Source of the DNA: Astropecten irregularis
Lineage: Eukaryota > Echinodermata > Asteroidea > Paxillosida > Astropectinidae
Assembly (NCBI GenBank): GCA_963971285.1
Contig: OZ020244.1
Span: 5,394,001-5,458,000, forward strand
DNA: 64,000 nucleotides
Reading direction: 5' to 3'
The notes under the pieces were generated by a model that did no database searches, was not told the DNA's origin, and saw nothing but the letters and a program-made list of their open reading frames with translations. Below are positions 1 to 12,385 of the stretch, in pieces. Each line of letters starts with the position of its first letter. Within the stretch, counting starts at the first letter, position 1. A program made the translations under genes and the position numbers.

Positions 1-230
1 GAACCTTATTGGACTAAAAAGTTTCACAGATGACTCTTAGGCCTACTGTATCTTTCTTGATATTTTTGCACAGAAATTTGCATTTCTTTGACAAAAAAAC
101 AAAGTATGATATTACCTTTATCCGGACCAATTGAGCAACAGCATGGACTTGTTGAATATCTGATATGGACCTAAATTTCCTGACCAAAATCTTACGCTCA
201 CCAACCATGTAACCTTTAACCAAACAAAAT
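1..230. mobile_element. MITE, right-hand part (window starts inside it)
   Basis: The right half matches the end of the complete MITE at 37163-37540, including the terminal word CAAAGTATGATATTACCTTT. Related full-length copies lie at 19442-19807 and 58000-58631. No coding capacity is visible, and the short minus-strand ORF here lies entirely within the element. Confidence 0.75.
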
Positions 231-370
231 AATAATAACTAGAAATGTGTTTGCACTGACAAAAACTAGAATGTGTTGGAAGCTTAATGTGTTGACTTAA
301 TCTTGTAAATTGTGTTGTCTGTGGAAATTATTATAAGCAATTGCACTTTAAAAAAAAGTTAAAAAATTAA

Positions 371-648
371 AGGTACAGTACAGGATTGGTGACATACCCA
401 AACAGAAATGTTCACATATTTGCGTATACCTTTAGGATATGCAGATCAATAAAATATGTCAGCTTGAAATGGTGTATGTATCCATAAAATAGTAACACAA
501 AGACCGAAAACAGTTTTCACTGTTAAATACAGTTTCCGATAATGACATGAGCTTAAAATTTCACAGGTTTGTTTATATTCCATGACAAATCGAATTATGA
601 ACAGTCTGTAGCTGTTCTGTGATCTTTACCAATCCTGTATTATGCCTC
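371..648. mobile_element. Small MITE with imperfect terminal inverted repeats
   Basis: The left end reads AGGTACAGTACAGGATTGGT and the right end carries ACCAATCCTGTATTATGCCT, an imperfect inverted pair. A copy of the left end and about 200 bp of the body lies at 37823-38040. No ORF is present. Confidence 0.55.
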
Positions 649-652
649 TAAG

Positions 653-2090
653 TGTGTGTATGTGTAAGCCGACATCGGATTATTAATAGAATGGTCGTGT
701 TTTCGTAATTTATTCACGGCTTGGAAGCCTGATTTGACCCATTTTCAGGTTGCTTGGAAAATACATATTTGTGTCTAAACTTCAAAGCGCATACAAATAC
801 TAAACTTCACATTATAAGGTTGCGCTATTAACACTAAATAGGCCAATATAACTACGCCGACCTTATTATCATAATTTGTGTACCCTCGACTATTGTTGAA
901 TAACAGTTTCTTTGGGTCGTGAAATTGTTATGTGGCGTGATTATGATAAGTTATAAACAACTTGGGGCTTCTGTGCTTCAATGTTTGAGGATACTTTTTT
1001 TGGCTCTAAAGTTGGCTCTATTTTGTCGTGAAAGCGGAGAGATACTTCTTAGAACTGACGGTTAGTCGGTTTTGGGAAAAAGGTTTTTTTTTTTTGTGGT
1101 AATTTGCAAACCTTCTCACCGGCAAACTTACTGAAAATTGAAAAGAATTTGAGATATTAAAAATAAACGACAATTTTCTGTATCGTTGCAAAACCTGAGA
1201 GACTCCTGGATGGGCATTTCCAGTGCGAAGTTTGGGAGGTTTACACTTCGGTCAATTGAAGTATAAATATCTTTAATATTAACATAGAGGATTTAGGGTA
1301 TGCAGAGATTTGGAACCTCGAATGTTCTGAAGATAACAAGTGGAAAACCAAAATTTACCGAAAAGGTGAACAATAAAATGAAATTGTGAAATAAAGTGAA
1401 ATTCTGTTTGGGTTATAAACTTTCGATTTTACTGTAAAACAATGTGTTGGGAATTGAACAGCACATTTTACAGGAAAGTACTGTTAACTCAATTACGGTA
1501 ACAGTAACACGAAAATAATTATGTATTTTTCCAAGTACATCACTGGCGCCCGTGTTGCTAGTAATGTACTGTAAAAGTTTACAGTAATTATTTTATAGTG
1601 CACAAGGAATTTGTGTTTCATCATCCATCATGTTATACATACTGTTTGGTAATTAGAACGATTGATGTAAAGGAACTACAGAATCACTCGACAGTATTTT
1701 TGCAGCTTTTGCAGCAGACTGACTCAGCTGAAATCCGTACATTTTTTTCTCCATTTTATCAGATTGATTTCCTTGCAAGATTTTCAGTATCTTTCCAAAA
1801 TGAGGATTAAAATGAACCTCAATGTAGAAAATGTGCATATAATTATTTATGTGAGTGCAATAGACTAGCTTCAAACAAACAAACTGAAACATCAGAGCAC
1901 TTGAAGACATTAAAGACACGCCATTCTGACTGTATTTACTCGTATTATTTATATTCCCATATTGAATGTATCTGACTTGATATTAGGTTCTTTGCATTGC
2001 TTTGTCGATTGTATGTAAGTGTGTATATAGTGCTTGTCATCGGAACCACGTAGCACATGCAGTTAATTATCGTGTATAATAATCATTCTT
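653..2090. other. AT-rich stretch without a gene, present only in copy A
   Basis: I see no convincing exon, RNA gene or known repeat here. The 60-90 codon ORFs at 1598-1919 overlap on both strands and show no coding bias. Copy B jumps from the equivalent of about 560 directly to the equivalent of 2090, so this 1.5 kb is an insertion in A or a deletion in B. Confidence 0.6.
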
Positions 2091-2439
2091 ATAATTGTCA
2101 AATTGTCAAAGTTTTCAGATGTGGATGCACCCTTACCCCCACCACACCCCTCCTGTTGACCATTAAACAACAATTCAGGATTTGTTCTTGTCTGCTCAAA
2201 TGGCCACTAGATTGAGATCCTGTGGCACTACTACATTTAACATGAAATAGCAGGAGATCGCATCTCCAGCCTGCTCAATTTTATCTGATCAATTTTATCC
2301 CCAACGAAGAATCCTAGATCCGCCCATGCTTGATAATCTCTTCTGGTAATCCAACTGCAGTTATCCATTAAAATCCATCCGCAATATCGGCGTGAAATCC
2401 CTAATTATTATGTATACTTCGTACGGATGATCCTACGGT

Positions 2440-2715
2440 AATAAGCCTTTCAACAATATCTGGCACACTGAATTCTTTCACTGTTTATAAACACCAAATC
2501 CTGAATTTTCCAGACGAAAGACATTGTTGCTTTAATGGATAAGAATGGCACAATAGAAACATCCTATTCCAGAGATGGGTATCGCTGTGGAAAAGCTTTA
2601 TACCAAATTCACGAGTCTTTAGTCTGGGAAATTCAACCTTGGGTGTTTATGTGCAATGAAAGAAGTCTGTGTACCAGATACTATTAAGATATAACTTGAA
2701 AATCGCTTATTCTCC
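2440..2715. mobile_element. Diverged MITE with long inverted repeats
   Basis: The arms contain AATATCTGG...TTTCCAGACGAAAGAC on the left and GTCTTTAGTCTGGGAAATTC...ACCAGATACTATT on the right. A better preserved member lies at 12386-12766, and the orthologous copy in unit B is at about 38371-38650. It does not code for protein. Confidence 0.7.
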
Positions 2716-2964
2716 AAAATAATCCTACTGATAATTTTCTAAATCATAATTATAATTATTTCACAGATGATAAACACAACGCCCTCAGCCCTTTCCAATA
2801 CAAGTTATTATAAGAGTGCCATATGAGGCACGTCTGTTTGTATGCATCCAACATCGAGAATAAACACAGTATGACTACTAGAGAAAACAGAATTTGAGCA
2901 GTCCGCCTCCTTTCCTATTGAACGTGTGTGTTATCCCCGCTTTTGACCATCTCACTTCCAGCAG

Positions 2965-3137
2965 GAAAGCCACCTCAGCCCCCAGCACTGACCTACGATG
3001 AGCCCCGGTCATCCTTCCTTCCTACTCTATATCACAGCAACTCCACAATTCCGCACATACGACCCCATCCCACTCACAAGACTGATTCTAGGCCTCAATT
3101 TGGACCGATGAATTCTGATAATCCATCACCAGCTTAA
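2965..3137 (+). CDS. Candidate terminal exon, proline-rich tail (unrecognised)
   Basis: An acceptor-like CTTCCAGCAG is followed by 57 codons to a stop, rich in Pro, Ser and His, with a YDEP motif. The composition resembles a cytoplasmic tail. The frame is kept at 38898-39070 in unit B with only a few differences: two clear synonymous changes and two amino-acid changes (Pro to Leu, Met to Lys). No upstream partner exon with a membrane segment could be found, so this may be an orphan exon of a lost gene or chance. No function is proposed. Confidence 0.25.
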
Positions 3138-3424
3138 TTCATTATGAGAAAAACATCACTTTTTCCGTTTTTCCCCTAACTGAGAGGGGGGCAATCCCGG
3201 GTTTATAAGGCAATTTAAGCCCACAAAAAAATAGGTACTATACGCAAAAGGTTTTCTCATAATTAATTCCACTTATGATGGATTATCAGAATTCGAAATT
3301 GTGTCCTTGTTAAATCCCCATAGATAATGGTATATGAACAATTGACTGTTTTTGCACCAGTCTAAAAAAATAATGAGAAAGAAAATCAGTAATTTCACCC
3401 GGAATGAGGGGCAAACCGAGATGT

Positions 3425-3680
3425 ATTTGGCGGGGGCGGGGGGCTTTCTAAAAGCTTGGCTCTGGCTCCAGCTCCATTTCGTGAATCTATTCTGAAATAA
3501 CGGCTATCAAAATAGAGGCTTTTGGCTGCGGTTCGAAAGTATATTTTCTGGTTTGAAAAAAGAAAACAGAGTTTCAGTTTCAATAAAAAAACAATCTATT
3601 ATTTTCAGCTTATGGATGACAAAGACGAAGTCGGACCCTGAGTCGTAGCTGAGCTTTAGGAAAGGCCCCTAGAGCTCATT
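3425..3680. repeat. Dispersed repeat with GGCTCC/GGCTCTGG core
   Basis: It shares a colinear body (CTCCA-rich start, TTCGTGAAT, TTTGGCTGCGGTTC, CTGGTTTGAAAA) with 30755-30950 in intron 2 of the discoidin gene. It is absent from the equivalent site in unit B near 39325, so it inserted into copy A or was lost from B. Confidence 0.65.
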
Positions 3681-3689
3681 TCATACAGC

Positions 3690-5569
3690 TGCTTCAGCTC
3701 AAAAATTTTTCTTAAGTATGAAAAGTCTAGTTGATTATTGTATTTCCAACCAAATTTCCATGTGATGTTTAAAGCTTTTGACTTATTTTGACTGTATTAA
3801 GCCATTGTTTGCTGAGCATAACATTCACAAGGAGTTTTGGCTGGCATACTGATTCTATTTACGCATGTTTGTTGGTGCTTAAGCAAGTTTTGGTGCTTAA
3901 GCAACTCTATGCAATTCGCCCAGGGCAGCATAGAGGGCGCCCTCATTAAGACATCATTTTGTTTCAAATCACGTTGGCCACTTCCAATGCTAAATTTTCA
4001 AATAAATAAATCCCATCCAAGGTTATCCTTTAACCATCCAAGATCATTCCTGTGCGTGCATTTAATAGTGATTATAATTCTCTCTGATGTTTAATGAGGA
4101 AGTAAACATCATGCGAAAGAATGACGTCTAAAATGTTCCTGTTGATTAGAAATTAGTAGAAATCGTAGACAAAATTCGTTGGAAATTGTGGCCAGCTAGT
4201 GGTTGGTACAAACTGTGAAAGAGGGCGCGCTTTTAAAATTACGACCACAGTGCTGTATCCACAGACATATAAACGCGTTTAGTATGTCTGTGGCTGTATC
4301 CGCTAGCTGGCTGTGAATGTATTCGACGATCAGGATGAAAATACCGTGAGCGTTTTGTACTGTTTTCCCAGAAAGTATTTCTCAAGGTTAAATCCCCATG
4401 TGTTTGCCTCCAAATAGTCTCCTATGTAAACGTGTCCCAGCCTGATAAGTCTGCCTCCGAGTTCAAGCTGTCCCCCTTCGTGTAATTGTGTCCACCCTAG
4501 TATTTCATGGATAATGGGCTATTCCGATACTAGTTAGTATTAAATGAATTCACCCTACATTAGATACGAATTTCGACTGGTTTTAACCATTGCTTGAAAA
4601 AGATCCTTGCTACACACGATACGTGCTAGCCCCTGTACACAGCACATATTGCTGGTATACTGTTATGAAGAAGCCCACTGGTTGGGTCGTTAGCACTGCT
4701 TGGATAGCGACCCTGACATTGACCTTTGAAGTGTCCAGCGGCAATATCGGGATGCTAAACGTGATACGGTCGTCAAGCTCTTTACATATTATTCGGTCAA
4801 GAATAACTCATGGATATGCTATTAAAAAACAAATACCATCATTATTTTGAGCTCAAACTGCACTGGTGCATGTTGTATCCACTCCTACTGTCATAGTCAT
4901 ATACGTTGAGCGATATTCGAGCTGCAGTACGATGCTAGGCCCTAATTTCATACTATCCTGTATAGTTCTATTCTTGCATGCAAAACATTTAGCAATCTTA
5001 AACCTCACACTTGATTCTAAAGAGAGAGAGAGGCAAAACCTGGGTAATATGAACACACTCCCAAACCAGTATGTCTGTGTGTTGACTTCTTCGACTTAAG
5101 TCAGGTATGATGTAATTGCTGCAAAGTCATGTTATTATTTCCATCGCTCCATCAAAGAGTCAGTTTGGATGTAAATTTTTCAGAGAAATAATGGTCTTGA
5201 ACAATTACTTATTGAACCTGAAGACCATCTTTTATGATTTTCAATTTTCCTCAAACGTCCTGTGGGCAAATTATTTGCATTTTTTGAGCATTTGCAAAAG
5301 CATTGCCTACAAATGAATCTCTCTATTCTTATATCAGGTTTAAGTCTTACAGTCTATGATGTTTACTATATTGTAAAAATATGACACAAAATTGCTTGAT
5401 ATAAATATATTGTCTTTGTGAATTTGCCTTATTGATACCTTCTGATCTTGAGTGCAATTTGGTTTTGGTGATTCGGGTGCAGAGCAATTTGAACCCTCTT
5501 TAAACCCCGTGTAGTGAAGGCACACCTTTTGTGTATTTGCATCAACTGCACATCCATTTGAAGTTGTTA
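3690..5569. other. Duplicated intergenic DNA without a convincing gene
   Basis: This is conserved with 39760-41400 in unit B. The ORF at 4590-4850 has a counterpart at 40467-40694, but the differences between them are mostly amino-acid changing (Cys/Tyr, Thr/Asn, Val/Ala), which gives no sign of purifying selection. I found no tRNA, rRNA or known mobile element here. Confidence 0.5.
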
Positions 5570-6100
5570 CTGTGGGTATGTTCAGACAGCCTTGTATTTA
5601 AAACGAATTGAGTTAAACCGCTCGGCAACCGCGGGGGGGGGTAAGTCGTAAGTTAAAATTCTGTTGCGTCCATACAGCGTTTTACTTTTTGCAGTTAAAA
5701 CAGATCGGTTTTATTTTTGGTTTTAAGAGGTCGTGCACTGTGCCTTGACCCCGTACAGGCTTCCTGTTATAAAATAAAGCGCGCGGATTTATCTGTGTGT
5801 TGAATATAAACAAGCGCGCCACAACAGGTGTTACGTAACCAGCTGCCAGGCTTCTCTGCACTGAAACAGGATGTCGGAAAGTTATTCTGTCCCGACAGCG
5901 TTTTAGCAGTAAACTCGATCGGTTTTAAGCGCTAAACCCTCCTCCCGAGCAGTTTTAACTTTGGTGTTTTAGCGGCTGATAAAACCGATCTGTTTTAGAT
6001 AAATAACTGTTTTAGAGCGTCCAGACATATATTGCTAAAACCGATCGGGTTAAAACAGTTGTTTTAGCGAATTTAACACGCTGTCTGAACGTACCCACAG
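5570..6100. mobile_element. MITE with 21-bp terminal inverted repeats, unit A only
   Basis: The ends read CTGTGGGTATGTTCAGACAGC and GCTGTCTGAACGTACCCACAG, an inverted pair with one mismatch. In unit B the flanks join directly (GTTGTTATTTTAGAAAGTTC near 41400), so B shows the empty site. There is no clear target-site duplication and no ORF. The interior has repeated GGTTTTA/TAAAACC words, so it may be a non-autonomous DNA transposon. Confidence 0.85.
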
Positions 6101-6134
6101 AAAGTTCTATAGTTTGAAGCTCTCCTAAGCTGCC

Positions 6135-6398
6135 TTAGAATGTTAAGACCCTATTGACTTTGATCACCTTTTCCCTTGCCCTATTGACTTCCCTGCAAAG
6201 CCAATCTTTAACTGCGATTGGGAATTCTTTTGTTGTATAGTCAAGGCAATCAAAGGTAGTGCATGTGCAGTCAAGCACGAGGGCGTGGTGTAGGGCGTAA
6301 CCCATAAGCAGTAATCCCATGCACTTGCCACCGTGTAAGAAGGATGTCTTGGTTCTTCTTGCCTTATGTTCCTTGAGTTTGTCAACATTCATTTTCAT
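6135..6398 (-). other. Conserved minus-strand ORF, 87 codons (unrecognised)
   Basis: The protein has a basic N-terminal stretch (KLKEHKARRTKTSF) followed by a Cys/Thr-rich middle. Unit B keeps the C-terminal 60 residues unchanged (41437-41619) but has a stop between the two halves, so B is broken if this is coding. B also carries an extra block of roughly 90 bp just upstream, at about 41710-41805. It may be an exon fragment of a decayed gene; no family is recognised. Confidence 0.2.
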
Positions 6399-7027
6399 GT
6401 CATTTTCTTATTTCTAATAAGGTATACACTGATCCTGCGGCGTGACATATCATCCGCCATTACTGTGATGTCCCCGCCTGACTTTTCTATGAGAAGAAAA
6501 GAGTTTACGCTCCGGCGCACTTATACTGTGGCTGTACCACAGACATATAAAATGCATAGACCGCCAGGTCCTATTCAAAACTACATTGGGTTTCGTGATC
6601 TCCGCGGCGCCCGACTAAAAAATTCATATTTACTTAGTTACATGTAGTCTCATGCCAACGTTTATGCCTGGAAATCTACGGCTAGCAGGACAAAAAAGCT
6701 AAAGATCTTTGCAAACTACTGCTTTTATTACAGTAACGCGCGTTGCGCGTCACATGCTCGCGGTTTTTCACGCGCAGCGATTGACTGGTTTGCCTATACT
6801 TTTCAGCACCACTGATTAGTGTATACGATTAGCGGTCTATGCATTTATGTGTCTGTGGGCTGTACGTCCCCTCATACATCGTGGGGCCAGTTACATGAAT
6901 CGCGCGTCGGATTCGTGTAGATCACAAATAGCGACCGCTAGGGATTGTTGGATGCACAAGGGTCGAAAGGGCGCCACCACCTGCTTCACTTTTAGACAAA
7001 CAATTTATTTTTTTTTTTTTAAGGTGA

Positions 7028-7082
7028 ACAAAGAGAAATTGACAGGAGCGTAACCCGAACCAGCGACCTCCTGAATACCGTT
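7028..7082 (-). mobile_element. tRNA-derived SINE fragment
   Basis: This short fragment matches the minus-strand SINE copies at 20430-20565 and 59290-59425: AACAAAGA, then GGAGCG..ACCCGAACC, then CGACCTCCTGAATACCG. The 5' third of the tRNA-like head is missing. Confidence 0.6.
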
Positions 7083-7371
7083 CAAAATTAAGTCATTTTC
7101 CCTTGTTGATGATAAACATTCTTTTTGTTGACAATGTCACGTGAACTTGCAGTTCGACCCAGATTTATCAAAAAATGCTTTGGGAAAAAGCTATCTTTTA
7201 GGTCTATATAATATAATATAAGCATGTACAATTGTGTTTCTGTATCTTGATGGTGTCAGTGACAGTTGTCTTTCCCTATTAATTCGTACCATGTGGGTTT
7301 TGTCATTCCCACCTAAATCAACAGGTATTAATAGTTAATGTTCACATTTCATCAACTTACTTATAAATATT

Positions 7372-7990
7372 GTGATGTGTGTGAACGGTGCGCGAATGAA
7401 CTTTTTATATCCCATCATGCAAATGGAGCGCTATACGAACTTCCTGTCACAGCAGGTTGAGTGTAAACTGTACGCCATATCGATTCAGTTCGTCGCCCGC
7501 GGTGCACCGGATGTCGGGTCAAATTCAGGTCAAACTTCGAGAATTCCCTCCCCAAATACGCTGCTTTCCTACCCACAAAACGCTATTCGAATCTGCCATA
7601 TTTCGTTCAGTACTTGTATTACTTCATGCATGCAATATGCATCCGTGCTATGTACACAATACTGTACAGTGTGTGATGAGTGCAAGTTAGTAATTACATC
7701 GCGTGGAAAGAACTGAATGGGGTCATGACCTTTTATTTTTCAGAATCGAGATGAAAGGGCTTATGCAAAAATGGCCCAAAAGTTTTACTTTTATTTCGAA
7801 AACTGGAAATAAGAACATGTATATCACAATACATGTAAATCTGCCACCCAAAACCGTGGATTTCTTGGTTTTTAGCTTGACGTTAATGCTCAGCTTTAAC
7901 ATGGAACTATATAATTTCCCAAATGTGTAATCAGACACGATTTGACGAGTTTCAAGCTCACATGACTTGTGTCTCTGCTACTTGATGCTG
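7372..7990. repeat. Dispersed repeat family R1
   Basis: The shared words GTGGAAAGAACT, GTCATGACCTTTT, AGAATCGAGA and GAGTTTCAAGCTCACATGACT recur at 13050-13400, 14555-14870 and 17405-17500. The 114-codon ORF at 7372-7716 lies in it, but the other copies do not keep that frame, so it is not called as a gene. 8000-9745 holds nothing further that I can support, apart from a short CATCGAGTAACATTTCTGA motif near 8137 that recurs near 17513. Confidence 0.6.
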
Positions 7991-9749
7991 TCATGTTTTC
8001 TTATTAGAAAATCGATGATATTCTAAGGCAAAATAATGTAGAAGGAGATATTTGAAAACAAACATTTAAAAGGAAAGGTAGACACCTAGCGAGTAAACAC
8101 ACTAATGATTAACTAAACATTAAGAGTACGTGTGGCATCGAGTAACATTTCTGACGGGCGAAACGTTCTGAAAACGTTTCAAGTTGATTCAATCGAGTTA
8201 CTAAATAATATAAGACTGCTGCAATGAGTATTAGACCCTAAGTGTTCTAATATTACGACTCCAATTAATGAACTTTAAATTAGAATAATTTGGTGAGCAA
8301 GATTGTATGGTCTGGCTGTTATTTACAACTCAATGGAAAGGTATGCTAAAATGGAAAATAGGAAAACATTAGTTGGAACTGATACGATTCCAAAAAGAAA
8401 AGTGTTTATTCAAGTTTCATTAACACACGACCATTTAAATCTTCATATGAAATTACCTTCCCAAATGAACCTCGTATAATGGTGCGGTACAGCCATGAAG
8501 CATACAATTTGATATTCTCAACCACCTTAATGAAAGACAATTAAGAGCTACTATAAACCACACAGTGAATGGGGTGCTTTTAATATTAATCCACGCAGCA
8601 AAATGCATTACGTCTTTATTAGTGTATTGGTATCTCGAGGATTTCTATCCAAAGCAGTAACTGAGGAAAGTCAGACCACTGACGTGTCAATGATGTATAA
8701 ATTGAAATAAAGAATACAAATTGCCAATATTTGGCACCAACCAAGACGACTTAAATTAGTGAATATTAAAGCCACTGGAAAGAGCGCGAGTCTGTATTGT
8801 ATTAAACTGCGCGTGATACAGTAGGCTGTTTATGGCTTGTTATTTGCATGACTGGGAAACTGGAGGTCAGTTTGGAAGACCTTTATTTTGATTAAATATT
8901 ATCTTATTTTCTAGCAACAGTTTTCTTCATTCAGAACTATGGTTACCAGATAAACATTAAACAACAACCACACCAACTTCCAAGTAAATATTTGTAACAA
9001 CCAACTAACAAATCTACCACTAAACTAACTAACTATTAAACCAACAAATTAATATACCAAACATGGGCATACGGGTTGGGTTCCATTACCCTTCACGTTC
9101 GTTTGGCTAGGGTATATTATCCCCACGGCGAAATCAAGGTTAAAGCAAACGAATGGAAACGACGTAAACTGCCAAATCGTGGTTTTATACGTCGGAAATC
9201 CGTGGAAATGTCGTCGGTAAAACACTTATGCATGACATTGAATATAAACACATCTTAGTTATCCAAGGCTGGTGACCGAAGTATTTGATTTTGACTGAAA
9301 TAAGTATTTGATATAAGTATTTGAGGACACTGCCTTCTTTCAAGTATACCCCAAAATATTAAAGCAATTGTTTGATATTTCGCTGTGTCAATTGCAATGA
9401 TATTTGTTGCATTTGTTACCAGGCACCGGTATCAGTGCTGGGACGATTACAGTCGCTGGGAACGATTTAAACATTTATTACACATTTGAATAAACATTTC
9501 AACATCAAAGATTCTAAAAAGTTTTGGAAGTAGAAAGATTGTTTTTACTTCTACTCATAGGCAGGCCGACCATCTGACAGATAGAAATTAGAAAGACACA
9601 GACAAACATAAACATACAGAGAGACGGACAGAAAGACTGCTCAGGAAGGCAGAGGAACTCATCTCCTACTTCAATATTGACTGTATGTCATTGCATCCTG
9701 TGGTTCAATATTACCTATGTAAAGCATCAGAGATGTCCTAATGTATAAA

Positions 9750-10225
9750 ACATGTACATTTCATCGGTTAGAAGTGTAAGGACAATTTAACCGTTAAAGC
9801 ATAGACATTGATACACTAGAAACCAAGGATAATTGAGCCCCTTATAGCATTCACGCTGTTTCATTTGGACCGAAGGAATAATTGATCTGTCTAAGCATGG
9901 CTAATGCTTCGTTCAGAACAAATGGATAACAAGCTGTTTACAGCATGAAGGTTTCTTCGTTTGAAGCAATGGAATAATTATGAGATATGAAAGCGTGGCT
10001 AATGATTCAATTTGATCAAAGGACAGTTTAGCTATTGATGCACAGACGGCGCCTCTTCAGAAATGTTATACAGCTCATGTATTTTGACGTTTATTTCCAT
10101 TGGATTAGGTGAACCGAGTACCGGTGAGTTGGTCGTGCTCACATACAGTTTGTGCAGATCATATCTTTGTCAGTCAATGTAAAAGGAAGCAATTAGTACA
10201 AATTGAAGGACAATCGCTTCGCTGT
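9750..10225. repeat. Dispersed repeat family R2, copy 1
   Basis: It is a near-identical direct copy of 13384-13850, sharing TTAACCGTTAAAGCATAGAC, GGATAATTGAGCC, ACAGACGGCGCCTCTTCAGA and more. The two copies bracket 3.1 kb. The arrangement is LTR-like, but there is no TG..CA end, primer-binding site or reading frame between them, so a plain duplication is more likely. Confidence 0.75.
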
Positions 10226-10244
10226 CATTTCCCAACCTCTGACT

Positions 10245-11575
10245 GAGGCCCAAAAAACAAAATGGTGTATCTCAAGCCCTTCTTTTTACATTGCAAAGCT
10301 GCAAAGCGGCTGAAATAGACCCACTTTCTCACCCAATTGCATAAAAAATGGTCACAAATGGAAGCCCAGAGACCAGGCAGGAGGTCCAGTGCCATATTTC
10401 TTCAATCCTTCACTTTCATAGCTCTCACAACTCTCTTATTTAAAATTATTGAATGCTTAACTTTTATTAATGAGCTCGGCGGACGGATTTTGGCACTATT
10501 CACTTGGGTGCACCCTTTAAGAGCAGACAGTATCCATATGTTGACACCATACCACACTGAGGGGAGGTAGAATATTCCAAAGGTCACTTATTTGAAAAAA
10601 AGAAAGAAAAATATTGCTCCTCTGCGAAATGGCAGTCGTTCGCATCTTGGGTGGCGGCCATGTTTTGTGTACAGTTTTATATGGGAAATCATATATAACT
10701 TATTAACATGCTAAGATTTTGAACATGAGATTTCTCCATTCCACAACACCAAATCTGGTGTAAATCATCTCTGTAACACAAATTTCTTGCTTCATGTGTT
10801 CATCTGGGATCATTTTGCAGTGGACAAAGCCACTTTGGGGTCCCACTTTGGGGGTGTATCAAGGATGGAAGAGGGGGGGGGGACTTGTCAAAGATTTTGA
10901 GGACACACACTCATTTAATGCACAAGGTGATCTCTTTTAGACAGCCTAGTAGTGAAATACATGCATGAAGTAACACACCCTTGGTGTACTACAGTCCAAA
11001 ATAATTTTACCCACACACAATATCAAAACTACAGAAAATACACACCATTTTCTGTGCATTACATACCATGTTATGATTCCATCCAATTGCCTTGCACATG
11101 TACCTTGTGTTTACTTTGTGCAGTTGTTGACACTTCTGAAAAATGTATACTCCACTGTGCTTTTTTTTTCAATAAAACACTGAAAACCCAGAGATACAAC
11201 ATGTCTTTTTTGAGCCTGTTATACAGAGATAGCAGCAAAAAAACACATGTTTACATCAACATCCAAAACAAAATGGACGCCACCATTCTGCTGGTGCATG
11301 TGCAGCTATAGGTTGCACCCAAGTTAATAAACTCCCATAGATAACAGTGGTAAATCCTCAAACTTCAAAAATCATTTAAAAATATTCAAAACTCACACAG
11401 CTGTTCAAGTTGCACAGAAAAATGATGATGAACATGCCACCTTTCATTTTCTTTTCATTTTATGGTAGGGTGACAATTGAATTTTTGAGATATACTCATT
11501 CTCAGCTGACCACCCCTTAAACAAGGTATGGATCACTCAAGTCAAAGAAGCCATTTTCAAAAAAATCCCTCTGCA
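10245..11575. repeat. Repeat family R3, copy 1 (+ orientation)
   Basis: The element runs from a GCAAAGCGGCTGAAATAGACC head through GAGCTCGGCGGACGGATTTTGG to a tail ending AAAATCCCTCTGCAAAGCGGC. A second copy in the same orientation is at 16047-17400, and part is inverted at 11735-12215. Its ORFs are not shared between copies. It is an unclassified interspersed repeat of about 1.3 kb whose units abut head to tail. Confidence 0.7.
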
Positions 11576-11734
11576 AAGCGGCCGAAAAAACCCAGTTTCT
11601 CACCCAATTGCATCAACAATGCTCACAAATGGAAGCCCAGAGTCCATGCAGGAGGTCCAGTGCCATATTTCTTCAATCCTTTATTTTCATAGCTCTCACA
11701 ACTCACTTATTTAAAATATATTTATTATATAATC

Positions 11735-12215
11735 TTGGACTGTAGTACACCTAGGGTGTGTTAAATCATACATGTATTTCACTACTAGGCTGTCTTAAAG
11801 AGATCACCTTGTGCATTAAATGAGTGTGTGTCCTCAAAATCTTTGACAAGTCCCCCTCCCACCCCCCTCTTCCATCCTTGATACACCCCCAAAGTGGGAC
11901 CCCAAAGTGGCTATGTCCACTGCAAAATGATCACATATGAACACACGAAGCAAGAAATTTGTGTTACACCAGATTTGGTGTTGTGGAATGGAGAAATCTC
12001 ATGTTCAAAATCTTAGCATGTTAATAAGCTATATGCTTTCCCATATAAAACTGTACAAAAAACATGGCCGCCACCCCAGATGCGAACCCCTGCCATTTCG
12101 CAGAGGAGCGATATTTTTCAATTTTCTTTTCAAATAAGTGACCTTTGGAATATTCTGCTTTCCCTTAGTGTGGTATGGTGTCAAAATATTGACTTTATCT
12201 GCTCGTATATGTACG
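11735..12215. repeat. Repeat family R3, inverted copy
   Basis: It is the reverse complement of 10470-11010, with shared words such as CAAATAAGTGACCTTTGGAATATTC and the CCCCCAAAGTGGGACCCC block. With the + copy it forms inverted arms of about 480-540 bp separated by about 0.7 kb, so a transcript across both could fold into a long duplex. Confidence 0.75.
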
Positions 12216-12385
12216 GCACATGTAATTTCCAGTAGCCTACTGTACATAGGCCTACATTGTGTATATGCGTACTTCATATGTATGCGACGTCGTTGCGGTA
12301 CTAGACTTCATTCCCATGCAAATTTTCAAAATATATTAATGCAAATAAGGCTACGTCATGATGCGCCGACTACGCGGGGGGTTAT

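Larger units (their letters stand above)
1..6922. repeat. Segment 1, copy A of a large direct duplication
   Basis: This stretch recurs in the same orientation at about 37432-42426. Colinear landmarks are 40-230 with 37438-37635, 2095-3137 with 38040-39070, 4590-5100 with 40467-40977, and 6110-6922 with 41410-42426. Homology ends at the word GTAGAT (6922 and 42426). Copy A is about 1.9 kb longer because it holds 560-2090, a CTCC-rich repeat near 3425-3680 and a 531-bp MITE at 5570-6100, all absent from copy B. Scattered substitutions and small indels show that the copies are not recent. Confidence 0.9.

Noticed and set aside
4590-4850. 86-codon ORF with a counterpart at 40467-40694
   Set aside because: Differences between the copies are mostly amino-acid changing, and no splice or promoter context is apparent.
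7372-7716. 114-codon + strand ORF
   Set aside because: It lies in dispersed repeat R1, and the other R1 copies do not preserve the frame.
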